The notes under the pieces are model-generated. The model had not been told where the DNA came from and searched no databases. It was given only the letters and a program-made list of their open reading frames with translations. Source: Lachnospiraceae bacterium (GTDB taxonomy: Bacteria > Bacillota > Clostridia > Lachnospirales > Lachnospiraceae). Taken from it: DNA of 37,631 nt. A program made the translations under genes and the position numbers. How positions within the stretch are numbered: the stretch's first letter is position 1; every line of letters starts with the position of its first letter. Where the stretch lies: contig JAGBLN010000021.1 of NCBI GenBank assembly GCA_017635395.1, positions 1 to 37,631 on the forward strand, written 5' to 3'. Of this stretch, positions 18,482-26,747 are shown one piece after another.

Positions 18482-19564
18482 TTATTTTGCAGTAATGTAT
18501 CCCTTTGCCTTTAAGAGCTCTGCGCAGAGTACAGCTCCGCCTGCTGCGCCCCTTAAAGTATTGTGAGCAAGGCCTACGAATTTCCAGTCATAAACACTGT
18601 CCTCACGTAGACGGCCTACGCTTACGCCCATACCGCCTTCATAGTCAACATCAAGAGCTACCTGAGGACGGTTGTCCTCCTCAAGGTACTGGATGAACTG
18701 CTTCGGTGCGCTGGGCAGCTGCAGCTTCTGGGGCTCACCTGAGAAATTAACCATCTTCTCGATAAGCTCTTCCTTTGTAGCCTTCTTCTTAAGCTTTACA
18801 AATACAGATGCCGTATGTCCGTTAAGCACAGGTACACGGATGCACTGGCTGGTGATAACAGGTGAAGTAGCGGGAACGATTACGCCGTTCTCGATCTTAC
18901 CCCACAGACGAAGGGGCTCCTTCTCTGACTTCTCTTCCTCGCCGCCGATGTAAGGGATTATATTGCCTTCCATCTCGGGCCAGTCCTTAAAGGTCTTTCC
19001 TGCACCGCTTATAGCCTGGTATGTAGATACGATAGCTTCGTAGGGCTCATACTCCATCCATGCAGTAAATACAGGCGCATAAGCCTGGATTGAACAGTTG
19101 GGCTTAACTGCGATAAAGCCTCTCTGGGTACCCAGACGCTTCTTCTGGAACTCAATTACATCCATATGCTCAGGATTGATCTCAGGCACTACCATAGGAA
19201 CATCAGGTGTCCAGCGGTGTGCGCTGTTGTTTGAAACAACAGGAGTCTCAGTCTTTGCATAAGCCTCCTCGATAGCCCTTATCTCATCCTTGGTCATGTC
19301 AACAGCTGAGAAACAGAAATCAACCTGTGATGCAACTGCCTCAACTTCGTTAACATTCATTACAACCAGCTTCTTTACAGCTTCAGGCATGGGAACATCC
19401 ATCTTCCATCTGTCGCCTACAGCCTCTTCATATGTCTTGCCTGCACTCCTGGGGCTTGCTGCTACAACAGTAACCTCAAACCAGGGGTGAGTTGATAAAA
19501 TGGTAATGAACCTCTGTCCTACCATACCCGTTGCGCCTAAAATTGCTGCTCTTAACTTTTCCAT
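18482..19564 (-). CDS. asd: Aspartate-semialdehyde dehydrogenase (archaeal/fungal-type)
   Basis: It reduces aspartyl phosphate with NADPH to aspartate semialdehyde, the branch point to lysine, diaminopimelate, threonine and methionine. The 360 residues have the Rossmann motif GATGMVGQRF (10-19) and the catalytic Cys in VKPNCSIQAY near residue 155. SGAGKTFKDWPEM and the late NGHTASVFV with its substrate-binding His are also present. The length and the NNSAHRWTPDVPMVVPEIN segment are those of the archaeal/fungal branch rather than the E. coli type. AAGGAG precedes the ATG. It lies 121 bases after argH and ends at a good terminator. Confidence 0.94.
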   Translation of the reverse strand: MEKLRAAILGATGMVGQRFITILSTHPWFEVTVVAASPRSAGKTYEEAVGDRWKMDVPMPEAVKKLVVMNVNEVEAVASQVDFCFSAVDMTKDEIRAIEEAYAKTETPVVSNNSAHRWTPDVPMVVPEINPEHMDVIEFQKKRLGTQRGFIAVKPNCSIQAYAPVFTAWMEYEPYEAIVSTYQAISGAGKTFKDWPEMEGNIIPYIGGEEEKSEKEPLRLWGKIENGVIVPATSPVITSQCIRVPVLNGHTASVFVKLKKKATKEELIEKMVNFSGEPQKLQLPSAPKQFIQYLEEDNRPQVALDVDYEGGMGVSVGRLREDSVYDWKFVGLAHNTLRGAAGGAVLCAELLKAKGYITAK

Positions 19565-19685
19565 AGTTTTTTCTCCTTATTGTTTATTTGATGATGAGAA
19601 TTTCAGATGTCATCAGCTCTGGTTACCCATCATTGTTTATCAAGTTACTTTTTTGTTATCGTTCCGCAGGAAACGGAATGTGCTG

Positions 19686-21062
19686 TTAACCGGCAAGGTA
19701 TTTTTTATATGCTTCTACCGTTTCTGCCATAACCTTATGTCCCGGTGCTCCTTTAGTAAGTCTCCGTTCCACACAGGTCTTCATGGAAACAGCTTCATAT
19801 ATATCTTCATCGAACATTGAAGAGATTTCCTTAAGTTCCTCCAAGGTCATTTCTTCTATGCTCTTGTCCTTGTCGATGCATTCCAGTACAAGCCTGCCTA
19901 TGACGGAATGTGCGTCCCTGAAAGGCATTCCCTTTCTCACCAGATAGTCAGCCGCATCAGTCGCATTGGTAAAGCCCTTCTTTGCGCTTTCTTCCATCAC
20001 ATCCCTGCGGAACTTCATAGTGACAACCATTCCTGTAAACATCTCCAGGCATTCTGACACGGTATCTATGGCATCAAATACGCCTTCCTTGTCCTCCTGC
20101 AGATCTTTATTGTATGCGAGAGGTATGCCCTTCATGGTAGTGAGCATTCCCATCAGCGCTCCGTACACCCTTCCGGTCTTTCCTCTTACAAGCTCTGCGA
20201 TATCAGGATTTTTCTTCTGCGGCATGATGGATGAGCCTGTTGAAAATCCGTCATCTATCTCCAAGAACCGGTACTCATTTGAGTTCCAGCAGATTATCTC
20301 CTCACAGAACCTTGAAAGATGCATCATTATAATGGAAAGGGCATCCAGGTATTCTATGATGTAATCCCTGTCGGAAACCGAATCCATGGAATTGCCTGTA
20401 GGTGCATCAAAGCCAAGGAATTCTGCCGTGAAATCCCTATCCAGCGGATATGTAGTGCCTGCAAGTGCTCCGGCCCCGAGAGGACAGGTGTTCATCCTCT
20501 TCCTGATGTCCGCAAGCCTGGATCTGTCCCTGATAAACATCTCGAAATATGCTCCGATATGATGAGCCAGTGTCACAGGCTGAGCCTTCTGCATATGGGT
20601 AAATCCCGGCATATATGTATCGAGATTTTCTTCCATTATCTTAAGCAGGGCTTCCTGCAGTTCCTTTACTAACACATCGGTGTTATCCACTGCATTTCTG
20701 ACATACAGCTTCATATCGAGAGCCACCTGGTCGTTACGGCTTCGTCCTGTATGAAGCTTCTTGCCTGCATCGCCTATGCGTTCCGTAAGCTTTGCCTCCA
20801 CGAAACTGTGGATATCCTCATACTCTTCGGTAATTTCAAGGGAGCCGTTTTCCAGCTCTGTCCTAATGTCATTAAGGCCCTTTACTATGGAAGCTTTTTC
20901 TTCCTCGGTAATGATGCCCTGACGGGACAGCATAGTGGCATGAGCAATGCTTCCCTCTATATCCTGCTTGTAAAGCCTTTTATCAAAATTTATGGACGCA
21001 TTAAAAAGATAAACATTCTTATCTGTCTCTTTTGTAAATCGTCCGCCCCAAAGCTGTGCCAT
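19686..21062 (-). CDS. argH: Argininosuccinate lyase
   Basis: It splits argininosuccinate into arginine and fumarate, the last step of arginine synthesis. The 458 residues carry the superfamily signature GSSIMPQKKNPD near 276-288, TGRSRNDQVALD near 105-116, and THMQKAQPVTLAHH with the catalytic His near 155. The length is normal. The ATG follows AGAGGAGAGCTAT. argG is not in this window, so arginine genes are dispersed in this genome. Confidence 0.96.
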   Translation of the reverse strand: MAQLWGGRFTKETDKNVYLFNASINFDKRLYKQDIEGSIAHATMLSRQGIITEEEKASIVKGLNDIRTELENGSLEITEEYEDIHSFVEAKLTERIGDAGKKLHTGRSRNDQVALDMKLYVRNAVDNTDVLVKELQEALLKIMEENLDTYMPGFTHMQKAQPVTLAHHIGAYFEMFIRDRSRLADIRKRMNTCPLGAGALAGTTYPLDRDFTAEFLGFDAPTGNSMDSVSDRDYIIEYLDALSIIMMHLSRFCEEIICWNSNEYRFLEIDDGFSTGSSIMPQKKNPDIAELVRGKTGRVYGALMGMLTTMKGIPLAYNKDLQEDKEGVFDAIDTVSECLEMFTGMVVTMKFRRDVMEESAKKGFTNATDAADYLVRKGMPFRDAHSVIGRLVLECIDKDKSIEEMTLEELKEISSMFDEDIYEAVSMKTCVERRLTKGAPGHKVMAETVEAYKKYLAG

Positions 21063-21142
21063 ATAGCTCTCCTCTTTGTTTAATCCTGATTTTATTGCTA
21101 CATTATTTCACATGATGATGATAATTTCAACTGTCGATTTGT

Positions 21143-22510
21143 TCAGCCCGCCTGCAGATCCTGAACATTATTTCTTGCACTTTTTAAGAACCCGGTCATC
21201 AGCACAAGCGCACCTATCATAGTTATAAGCTCGGTCACCGGCTGAGCCCATATAAGTCCGTAAAAATCAAACAGCGTATTCATCAAAAGCAATAACGGAA
21301 TATACAGTACTCCCTGCCTTACAATGGTTATTCCCAACGCATATAAGGGCTTGCCCATGGACTGGAACGTCGCCCTTGAAGAAGATGTGGCGCCTACAAA
21401 AGGCAGTATGAACATATTCGCCCTAAGCACCCTACAGCCGTACCTTATAACCACGGGATTGATCGTAAAGCGCCCTATGATGACAGGAGCAAATATACCG
21501 AAGATCACCATAACAACTATCTCCACTGCACCTGTAACAAGCACATTGGCCTTAAGAAGCTTTAGCATCCTGTCGAAATTCTTTGCCCCGCAGTTGTATC
21601 CCATAAGGGGTTGCAGCCCTGCGGCAAAGCCCTGATAGATATAGCTTCCGAAACTCATCACCTTCTGGGATATGCCCATGCCCGCTACCGCTAACTCACC
21701 GTAATCAACTGCAAGGTTGTTCAGCACAACAAAAGTCGCAGCAGAAAAAGCTGTTTCCAAAGATGCAGGTATGCCCACCCTGTATATCTCCATAATAAGC
21801 CCAAAATCGGGTCTGAAATTGACCGCATGAAATTTAAGTATCGTCTTTCTGATTATATAAAGAAATACCATTACAGCGCTGCCTGCCGCATTTCCAAATA
21901 CCGTAGCAACAGCTGCCCCTTTTACTCCCATCGACAGTCCGAATATGAATATTGGGTCAAGAACTATATTTGCCACTGCTCCCGTCATCATTCCGATCAT
22001 GGAATATTTGACGGAGCCTTCAGCACGCATAAGCTGGCCGAAAGTATAATTTCCCATTAAAAAGAAGCCGCCTGCCAGAAGCACAGACACATAGTCTGCG
22101 GTATATCCGAAAGTATTTTCAGCGGCCCCAAGCACGCTTACTAAAGGCTGTAAAAACAGCAGCCCTGCCGCGCCAAGGGCAAGAGAATTTACAAGCGTCA
22201 GCACATAGCCCATGCAAAGCGTATGCTCTGCTTTATCTGTGTCACCTGCACCTAAAAACCTGGCGATGACCGAAGACCCGCCTGTGCCTACCATGTTTCC
22301 CACCGCGATCATTATCATCATCACGGGATACCCCAGATTTACTGCTGCCATCTGGTAGTCATCATTCAGTTTTCCGATGAAAAAAGTGTCCACAAGATTG
22401 TAGAACACCATAACAAACATACCGAGGACCAGCGGAACGCCTGTTTTCAATACTGCAACAACAGGCTTTTCGCTGCTCAGTGTATATATTCTTTTGTCCG
22501 ATCTGTCCAT
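21143..22510 (-). CDS. MATE-family multidrug/Na+ antiporter
   Basis: The 455-residue integral membrane protein has about twelve TM segments in two homologous halves, starting with the typical VPLVLGMFVMVFYNLVDTFF and GTGGSSVIARFLGA. QKVMSFGSYIYQGFAAG, then PLMGYNCGA, marks the second half. These are signatures of the MATE (NorM/DinF-like) exporters in the cytoplasmic membrane. The substrate cannot be read from the sequence. It starts 67 bases after the EAL-protein gene and precedes argH by 80 bases. Confidence 0.92.
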   Translation of the reverse strand: MDRSDKRIYTLSSEKPVVAVLKTGVPLVLGMFVMVFYNLVDTFFIGKLNDDYQMAAVNLGYPVMMIMIAVGNMVGTGGSSVIARFLGAGDTDKAEHTLCMGYVLTLVNSLALGAAGLLFLQPLVSVLGAAENTFGYTADYVSVLLAGGFFLMGNYTFGQLMRAEGSVKYSMIGMMTGAVANIVLDPIFIFGLSMGVKGAAVATVFGNAAGSAVMVFLYIIRKTILKFHAVNFRPDFGLIMEIYRVGIPASLETAFSAATFVVLNNLAVDYGELAVAGMGISQKVMSFGSYIYQGFAAGLQPLMGYNCGAKNFDRMLKLLKANVLVTGAVEIVVMVIFGIFAPVIIGRFTINPVVIRYGCRVLRANMFILPFVGATSSSRATFQSMGKPLYALGITIVRQGVLYIPLLLLMNTLFDFYGLIWAQPVTELITMIGALVLMTGFLKSARNNVQDLQAG

Positions 22511-22576
22511 ATCGCTAACTCGCCAATTTCGTTATATTAAAACAGATCACTTCGTGCTTTACAGCCACCAGGATCA

Positions 22577-24241
22577 CTATATATCGAATGGCTCCTCTTT
22601 TAATTTTTTCTCGAATTCTTCCTTCGGAAGAGGCTTTGCAAAATAGAATCCCTGGGCCCTGCTACATCCGTATTCCTTAAGCAGCGCGATCTGCTCGGTA
22701 TTTTCCACGCCTTCTGCTATGCATTCCATTCCCAGCTCACCCGTAAAGGCTATGACATGCTTAAGCATAACATTCTTACGCTCGTCCCCGATTCCGATAT
22801 GATCAACAAAGCTCTTGTCAATCTTCAGCTCATCAAAGTGAATATCCTGTATAAGGGTCATGGAAGAATAACCTACTCCGAAATCATCAACTGAGGTCCT
22901 GACTCCCAGCTCGTTCAGTCTTGATATCACCTGCTCCAGCCGTCTCTGGTCAGCCACAGATTCAGTCTCGGTAAACTCTATTACTACCAGCTTATGGTCA
23001 AGTCCCTTGCTGTCCAGAACCTTTGCTATATCGTCTGCAATGGCAGGATTGGATAAATGTCTCCTGGAAAAATTGACAGACATGGGAACTGCTTCATTTC
23101 CTGCTGCCACCCAGTTGCTTATATCGGAACAAACTCTTCTCAATATTTCAAAATCCAGCTCGCAGATCAGATTCGAACGTTCAAAAACGGGAATGAACCT
23201 TGCAGGCGGCACTACCTCGCCGTTCTTTATCCACCGGCACAGTGCCTCGCCGCCGTCTATCTTGCCTGTCCCCAGATTGATCTTAGGCTGATAATAGGGC
23301 ACAAATTCTCCTGCATTTAAGTAATCATTGAAATGCAGCTCCATGCTTCTGTTTTCCTCCATCAGCATTGCCGACTTCTGGTCGAAAAATACATAGGGAA
23401 CCCTGGCCACATATCTTGCGTAGGCAAGCGCGGACTGGGCACCGTCAAGGACCTGATTATACCTTGTGATAAAACCGTCCAGCATATAGATTCCTGCAGA
23501 CGCAGACATCTTTACATTGTCCCTGTCACGGTCACCGTATGATATATGCTTTTCATTTATCAGTGAAACGAACTTTTCTACATTTTCCTTAAGAATGAGC
23601 GCACAGTAATTATCTCCGCCCAGTCTCCAGAAACATTCGTTTTTGCCGATCACTTTTTCAAACTCGGCAGCATACAGATACATTAACTGCGTTGCGGCTT
23701 CATTACCGAAACACTTATTGATGTCGGTCATATTCCTTATATTGATAAAGAATGACGCATACTGTGAGATAATGCCGCGCTCTATCTTATCGTTTATAAA
23801 ACTTATACCGTATGCCATATTATGGTTTCCGGTCTGTATATCGTGGAAAGTACAGTAATCCAGTTTCCCATGCAGACGGGTCCTGCTCTTTACGACAAAA
23901 AGGGAATTCAGGAACGCCCTTGCAGCTTTTTCATCCTCAGCAGACCACTTCACGCCTTTCTTCGGATATGCCCTGAAATAAAACTTGCCGCCGATAACAC
24001 GCTTTTCACCGATAACTATCTCATACTCATCGTAACCGTCCCCATCCTCATAATAGATCAGGTGCTGTTCAGGTATGCCGCGTTTTTCCGTCTGATCGCT
24101 CTCGTATTCAATGAATTCCACCAGACCGATGTCAAGCTTGTTTGCAACATCCTCGACAAGGCCCTTATCAGCCGGACAGAAGAACTCCTTTATCTGGCTT
24201 TCCTTAAATTGAAAATCGCTTATAGCCTCATACTTATTCAT
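22577..24241 (-). CDS. Cyclic-di-GMP phosphodiesterase: degenerate GGDEF plus intact EAL domain
   Basis: The 554-residue cytosolic protein (no TM) has an N-terminal sensor-like domain of about 120 residues that I do not recognise. The GGDEF domain's active site reads GGDNY (208-212) instead of GGDEF or GGEEF, so it should not make c-di-GMP but may still bind GTP. The EAL domain keeps every catalytic signature: EALCR (332-336), VNFSRRHL, EFTETES, DDFGVGYSS, DELKIDKSFV, AEGVE and QGFYFAKPL. It should hydrolyse c-di-GMP to pGpG. Its ATG overlaps the stop of the Nudix gene (ATGA), so the two are translationally coupled. Confidence 0.93.
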   Translation of the reverse strand: MNKYEAISDFQFKESQIKEFFCPADKGLVEDVANKLDIGLVEFIEYESDQTEKRGIPEQHLIYYEDGDGYDEYEIVIGEKRVIGGKFYFRAYPKKGVKWSAEDEKAARAFLNSLFVVKSRTRLHGKLDYCTFHDIQTGNHNMAYGISFINDKIERGIISQYASFFINIRNMTDINKCFGNEAATQLMYLYAAEFEKVIGKNECFWRLGGDNYCALILKENVEKFVSLINEKHISYGDRDRDNVKMSASAGIYMLDGFITRYNQVLDGAQSALAYARYVARVPYVFFDQKSAMLMEENRSMELHFNDYLNAGEFVPYYQPKINLGTGKIDGGEALCRWIKNGEVVPPARFIPVFERSNLICELDFEILRRVCSDISNWVAAGNEAVPMSVNFSRRHLSNPAIADDIAKVLDSKGLDHKLVVIEFTETESVADQRRLEQVISRLNELGVRTSVDDFGVGYSSMTLIQDIHFDELKIDKSFVDHIGIGDERKNVMLKHVIAFTGELGMECIAEGVENTEQIALLKEYGCSRAQGFYFAKPLPKEEFEKKLKEEPFDI

Positions 24242-25143
24242 ACCTGTTCCCCCTCTTTGAATCTGACTATCATCTCGTTTGTCAGGCTCATATTCTCGAA
24301 AGTGTCGTCTATCTCTGTACGGTCAAGCCAGACAGCTTCCGAAAGTTCCCCTTTATCCATCTTTATCTCATCACTGCCGTCAACATCACAATAGAATCCC
24401 ATCAGCAGGTCCTGGTCAAAGCCCCAGGGCTGACTCTTATAATATCTTATATTCTTTACCCTGAGTCCGGACTCCTCCATTACCTCCCTTCTTACGGTAT
24501 CCTCGGCAGTCTCGCCTATCTCACAGAATCCTGCTATAAGAGCATGTCCTTTATATGCACGTCCCTTATATCTTGTTATCAGTATCTTGTCCCCGTTCAT
24601 AACGCCGACTATAACCGCAGGCATTATCTTCGGATAAACGGTCATCCCGCACTTGCTGCATACAAGCGACCTTTCAGTCTTCCCTGGCAGCATATAATCG
24701 CTGCACCTTCCACAGAATTTATTCTCAACATACCATTTATAAAGCTGCCAGCCTGTTGCGGCCGCAAAATTATATACTCTGTCTGCAGACCTTCTGAAAA
24801 ACCTCAGCTCAACGGTCGCAAGGTTCATCGCTACAAGACTGGTATATGCAGTTAAGTACTCCTCCGCAAGAGTATAAAATGCTGTTTCACCGATCGTAAA
24901 AAGATATATCGGCTCCGGTCCGCTGCTGCCGTCGGAAAGCTTACCTCCCGTTACCAGTTCAGCCTCCTCCGCTATAGCCTTCACCACCTCTTCAAGATCC
25001 GGAAGTACTACCGCATCGTCCGTCTTCTGTTTCACGTAAACAGCCTTATCAATATAACGGTACAGTAGCACCTTTGATTCCTTTATTCCTTCCGGAACCG
25101 AATATGAAATATCAAGTTTTGACTCTAAATCTTCGTGGATCAT
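24238..25143 (-). CDS. nudC: NudC-like NAD(H) pyrophosphatase / Nudix hydrolase
   Basis: The start is ATG 25141-25143 (MIHEDLESK) after GAGGGGAAGCG; the longer frame to 25182 begins with an unsupported GTG. The 301 residues have an N-terminal domain and a zinc ribbon CGRC (144-147) with CSKC (162-165). A complete Nudix box runs from GFCEIGE to REVMEESGL (205-227). SQPWGFDQD follows, close to the SQPWPFPxS signature that marks NADH pyrophosphatases and NAD-RNA decapping enzymes. The signature is incomplete, so other dinucleotide substrates are possible. It follows the carboxypeptidase gene by 51 bases. Confidence 0.87.
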   Translation of the reverse strand: MIHEDLESKLDISYSVPEGIKESKVLLYRYIDKAVYVKQKTDDAVVLPDLEEVVKAIAEEAELVTGGKLSDGSSGPEPIYLFTIGETAFYTLAEEYLTAYTSLVAMNLATVELRFFRRSADRVYNFAAATGWQLYKWYVENKFCGRCSDYMLPGKTERSLVCSKCGMTVYPKIMPAVIVGVMNGDKILITRYKGRAYKGHALIAGFCEIGETAEDTVRREVMEESGLRVKNIRYYKSQPWGFDQDLLMGFYCDVDGSDEIKMDKGELSEAVWLDRTEIDDTFENMSLTNEMIVRFKEGEQV

Positions 25144-25194
25144 ACGCTTCCCCTCATTAAACCCTTGTATCTGTTGGAACACACGAGGTTCCTT

Positions 25195-26463
25195 CTATTG
25201 CAGTGCCGGCTTATCGGTAATCCGGTTTTCGCTCACAGCCTGATCATCACTTACTGCCTTGTTTTCACTTGCCGCCGTATCTTCGGATACAGTTTCCTCA
25301 GTTTTCTCACAGGCGCAGTACCTGTTATAAATCTCCACATGGTCATATATCGCCTGCCATGCGCTAGTTGATTTTCCGGTCACGCATATATATTCTTTTC
25401 CGTCATAAGCCTCAAAGTAGCTTACAGCACAGTTCCTTGACTGGTTCACGAAACCTGTCTTGGCAGCCACCACTTCACCGGGAGTTTCTAAATCCTCTAT
25501 CCGCCTTAAGAAACGGTTTGAAATGTTTATGCCATCCGGATGCTCTTCGGTCTCTGCAGTCTTATATTTGTGGGCAGACAGAGCCTTGAAACACATCTCG
25601 TTCTCTAACGCCGCCTTCATTATCATTGCCATATCTATGACAGTACATTTATTATCTTCTGAAAAGATGCCCACCGGATTCTCAAAATGCGCCGTATTAG
25701 CAATGCCAAGTTCCTTCGCCTTGTCATTCATTGCATCTACGAAGGCATCCTTTGAACCGCAGGCCGCATCTGCCAGCGTAAGAGCCGCATCCGCCCCGGA
25801 GGGAAGAATGGTTCCGTAGAAAAGCTCCCTGGCAGTGGCCACCTCGCCCACTTCATAATTTACTGCCGAGCAGTCATTCGTAAATACATAGTTCATGGTC
25901 TCCTGGGAAACCGCATATTCCGCATCCAGGTCCGTTATATTCTCTACAGCCACCAGCACAGTCATAACCTTGGTCATGGATGCAGGATAAATAACCGTAT
26001 CCGCATTCTTCCTGGCAACCACATGTCCGTCGCTTAAATCAATAAGGACAGCATACTCACTGATCACCTTGTCACTTGTTATAGTAGCCGTGGTATCATC
26101 CGAATATACTTTATATCCCTCGTAAAATGGTGTCAGCGGCTTACATCTGAAATCATCATCCGGATGTGTTACAGGCTCAGCTATATCCTCTGAAACCGCT
26201 TCATCCACGGAAACCGTCGGGAATATAAGGTCTACGGAAACCAAATCCTCTGATACAGCCTCCGCCATCTCATTTTCATCAGGCTTCTTGCCTCCAAGCA
26301 CTAAGCCTAATACCACTATAATAAGGATGGCAACCACCACAGCGGCTGCAACGCCTATGGCTACTTTCTTTTCCTTGTTCCTGCCATGTCCATATGAACC
26401 ATACGAGCCATATGAACTACCGTATGAACTGTAGTATCCTCTTTTTCTGTTCCTTCTGCGCAA
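25195..26463 (-). CDS. Membrane-anchored D-alanyl-D-alanine carboxypeptidase (low-molecular-weight PBP)
   Basis: It trims the terminal D-Ala of peptidoglycan pentapeptides outside the cell. In the numbering from TTG 26461-26463 (422 residues), a Ser-Tyr-Gly-rich cytosolic tail (about 10-25) precedes one TM segment (34-58). The S11 transpeptidase fold follows with SMTK (162-165) and KTG (335-337). The second motif is SGAD (222-225) where SxN is usual. Acidic AVSED/VSEN repeats flank the catalytic domain. The start is uncertain: the frame is open to 26670, with an ATG at 26634 but no good ribosome site, and the upstream part contains hairpins. The TTG has GGGGG five bases before it. Confidence 0.8.
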   Translation of the reverse strand: MRRRNRKRGYYSSYGSSYGSYGSYGHGRNKEKKVAIGVAAAVVVAILIIVVLGLVLGGKKPDENEMAEAVSEDLVSVDLIFPTVSVDEAVSEDIAEPVTHPDDDFRCKPLTPFYEGYKVYSDDTTATITSDKVISEYAVLIDLSDGHVVARKNADTVIYPASMTKVMTVLVAVENITDLDAEYAVSQETMNYVFTNDCSAVNYEVGEVATARELFYGTILPSGADAALTLADAACGSKDAFVDAMNDKAKELGIANTAHFENPVGIFSEDNKCTVIDMAMIMKAALENEMCFKALSAHKYKTAETEEHPDGINISNRFLRRIEDLETPGEVVAAKTGFVNQSRNCAVSYFEAYDGKEYICVTGKSTSAWQAIYDHVEIYNRYCACEKTEETVSEDTAASENKAVSDDQAVSENRITDKPALQ

Positions 26464-26592
26464 AACTGCCCCCGTTGCCGGTAATTCCGTCCGGGACTGT
26501 TCCTTTTCCTTAACACCGATACAGTCCTCCGGAATCCAATATTTATTCCATTGTAACTGTTCATAACCCTTCGGGTTCTTCCAGTTACGGCA

Positions 26593-26681
26593 GCCTGCAA
26601 TTAAAGGTTTGCTTCGCAAACAGCAGGCCGCCATGGCTAAATACACTCTTTTGTACGCCCTCAGCAGCAAGTGCTTCGGGC
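26593..26681 (-). promoter_or_regulatory. Paired hairpins upstream of the carboxypeptidase gene
   Basis: GCCTGC/GCAGGC (26593-26628) encloses a second stem GTTTGC/GCAAAC around a GAA loop. Next to it, GCCC/GGGC (26657-26681) and AGCA/TGCT are separated by facing GA dinucleotides, a tandem G-A internal loop. They lie in the probable leader of the carboxypeptidase mRNA. If the longer frame is translated they are inside the coding region instead. Confidence 0.35.
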
Positions 26682-26718
26682 TGTCCTGTATATTTATTCC
26701 ATTATCTTTATATGATAC

Positions 26719-26747
26719 AAAAAAAACGGCACTTTGTTCAAGTGCCG
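26719..26747 (-). terminator. Rho-independent terminator overlapping the amidase stop codon
   Basis: On the minus strand CGGCACTT pairs perfectly with AAGTGCCG across a 5-base loop, followed by eight T. The amidase TGA (26738-26740) lies at the edge of the loop, so the final codons form the 5' arm. Confidence 0.88.

Noticed and set aside
26478-26496. LPATG in the long form of the carboxypeptidase, as a sortase signal
   Set aside because: It is near the N-terminus, upstream of the TM segment and probably outside the translated region. Sortase signals are C-terminal with a hydrophobic stretch after them.
26361-26600. Minus-strand frame of 79 codons (MQAAVTGRTRRV) with GGAGG before an internal GTG
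   Set aside because: It runs out of frame through the start of the carboxypeptidase gene, is extremely rich in Arg and His from the Ser-Tyr-Gly repeat DNA, and has no family resemblance. It is kept only as a start-site puzzle.
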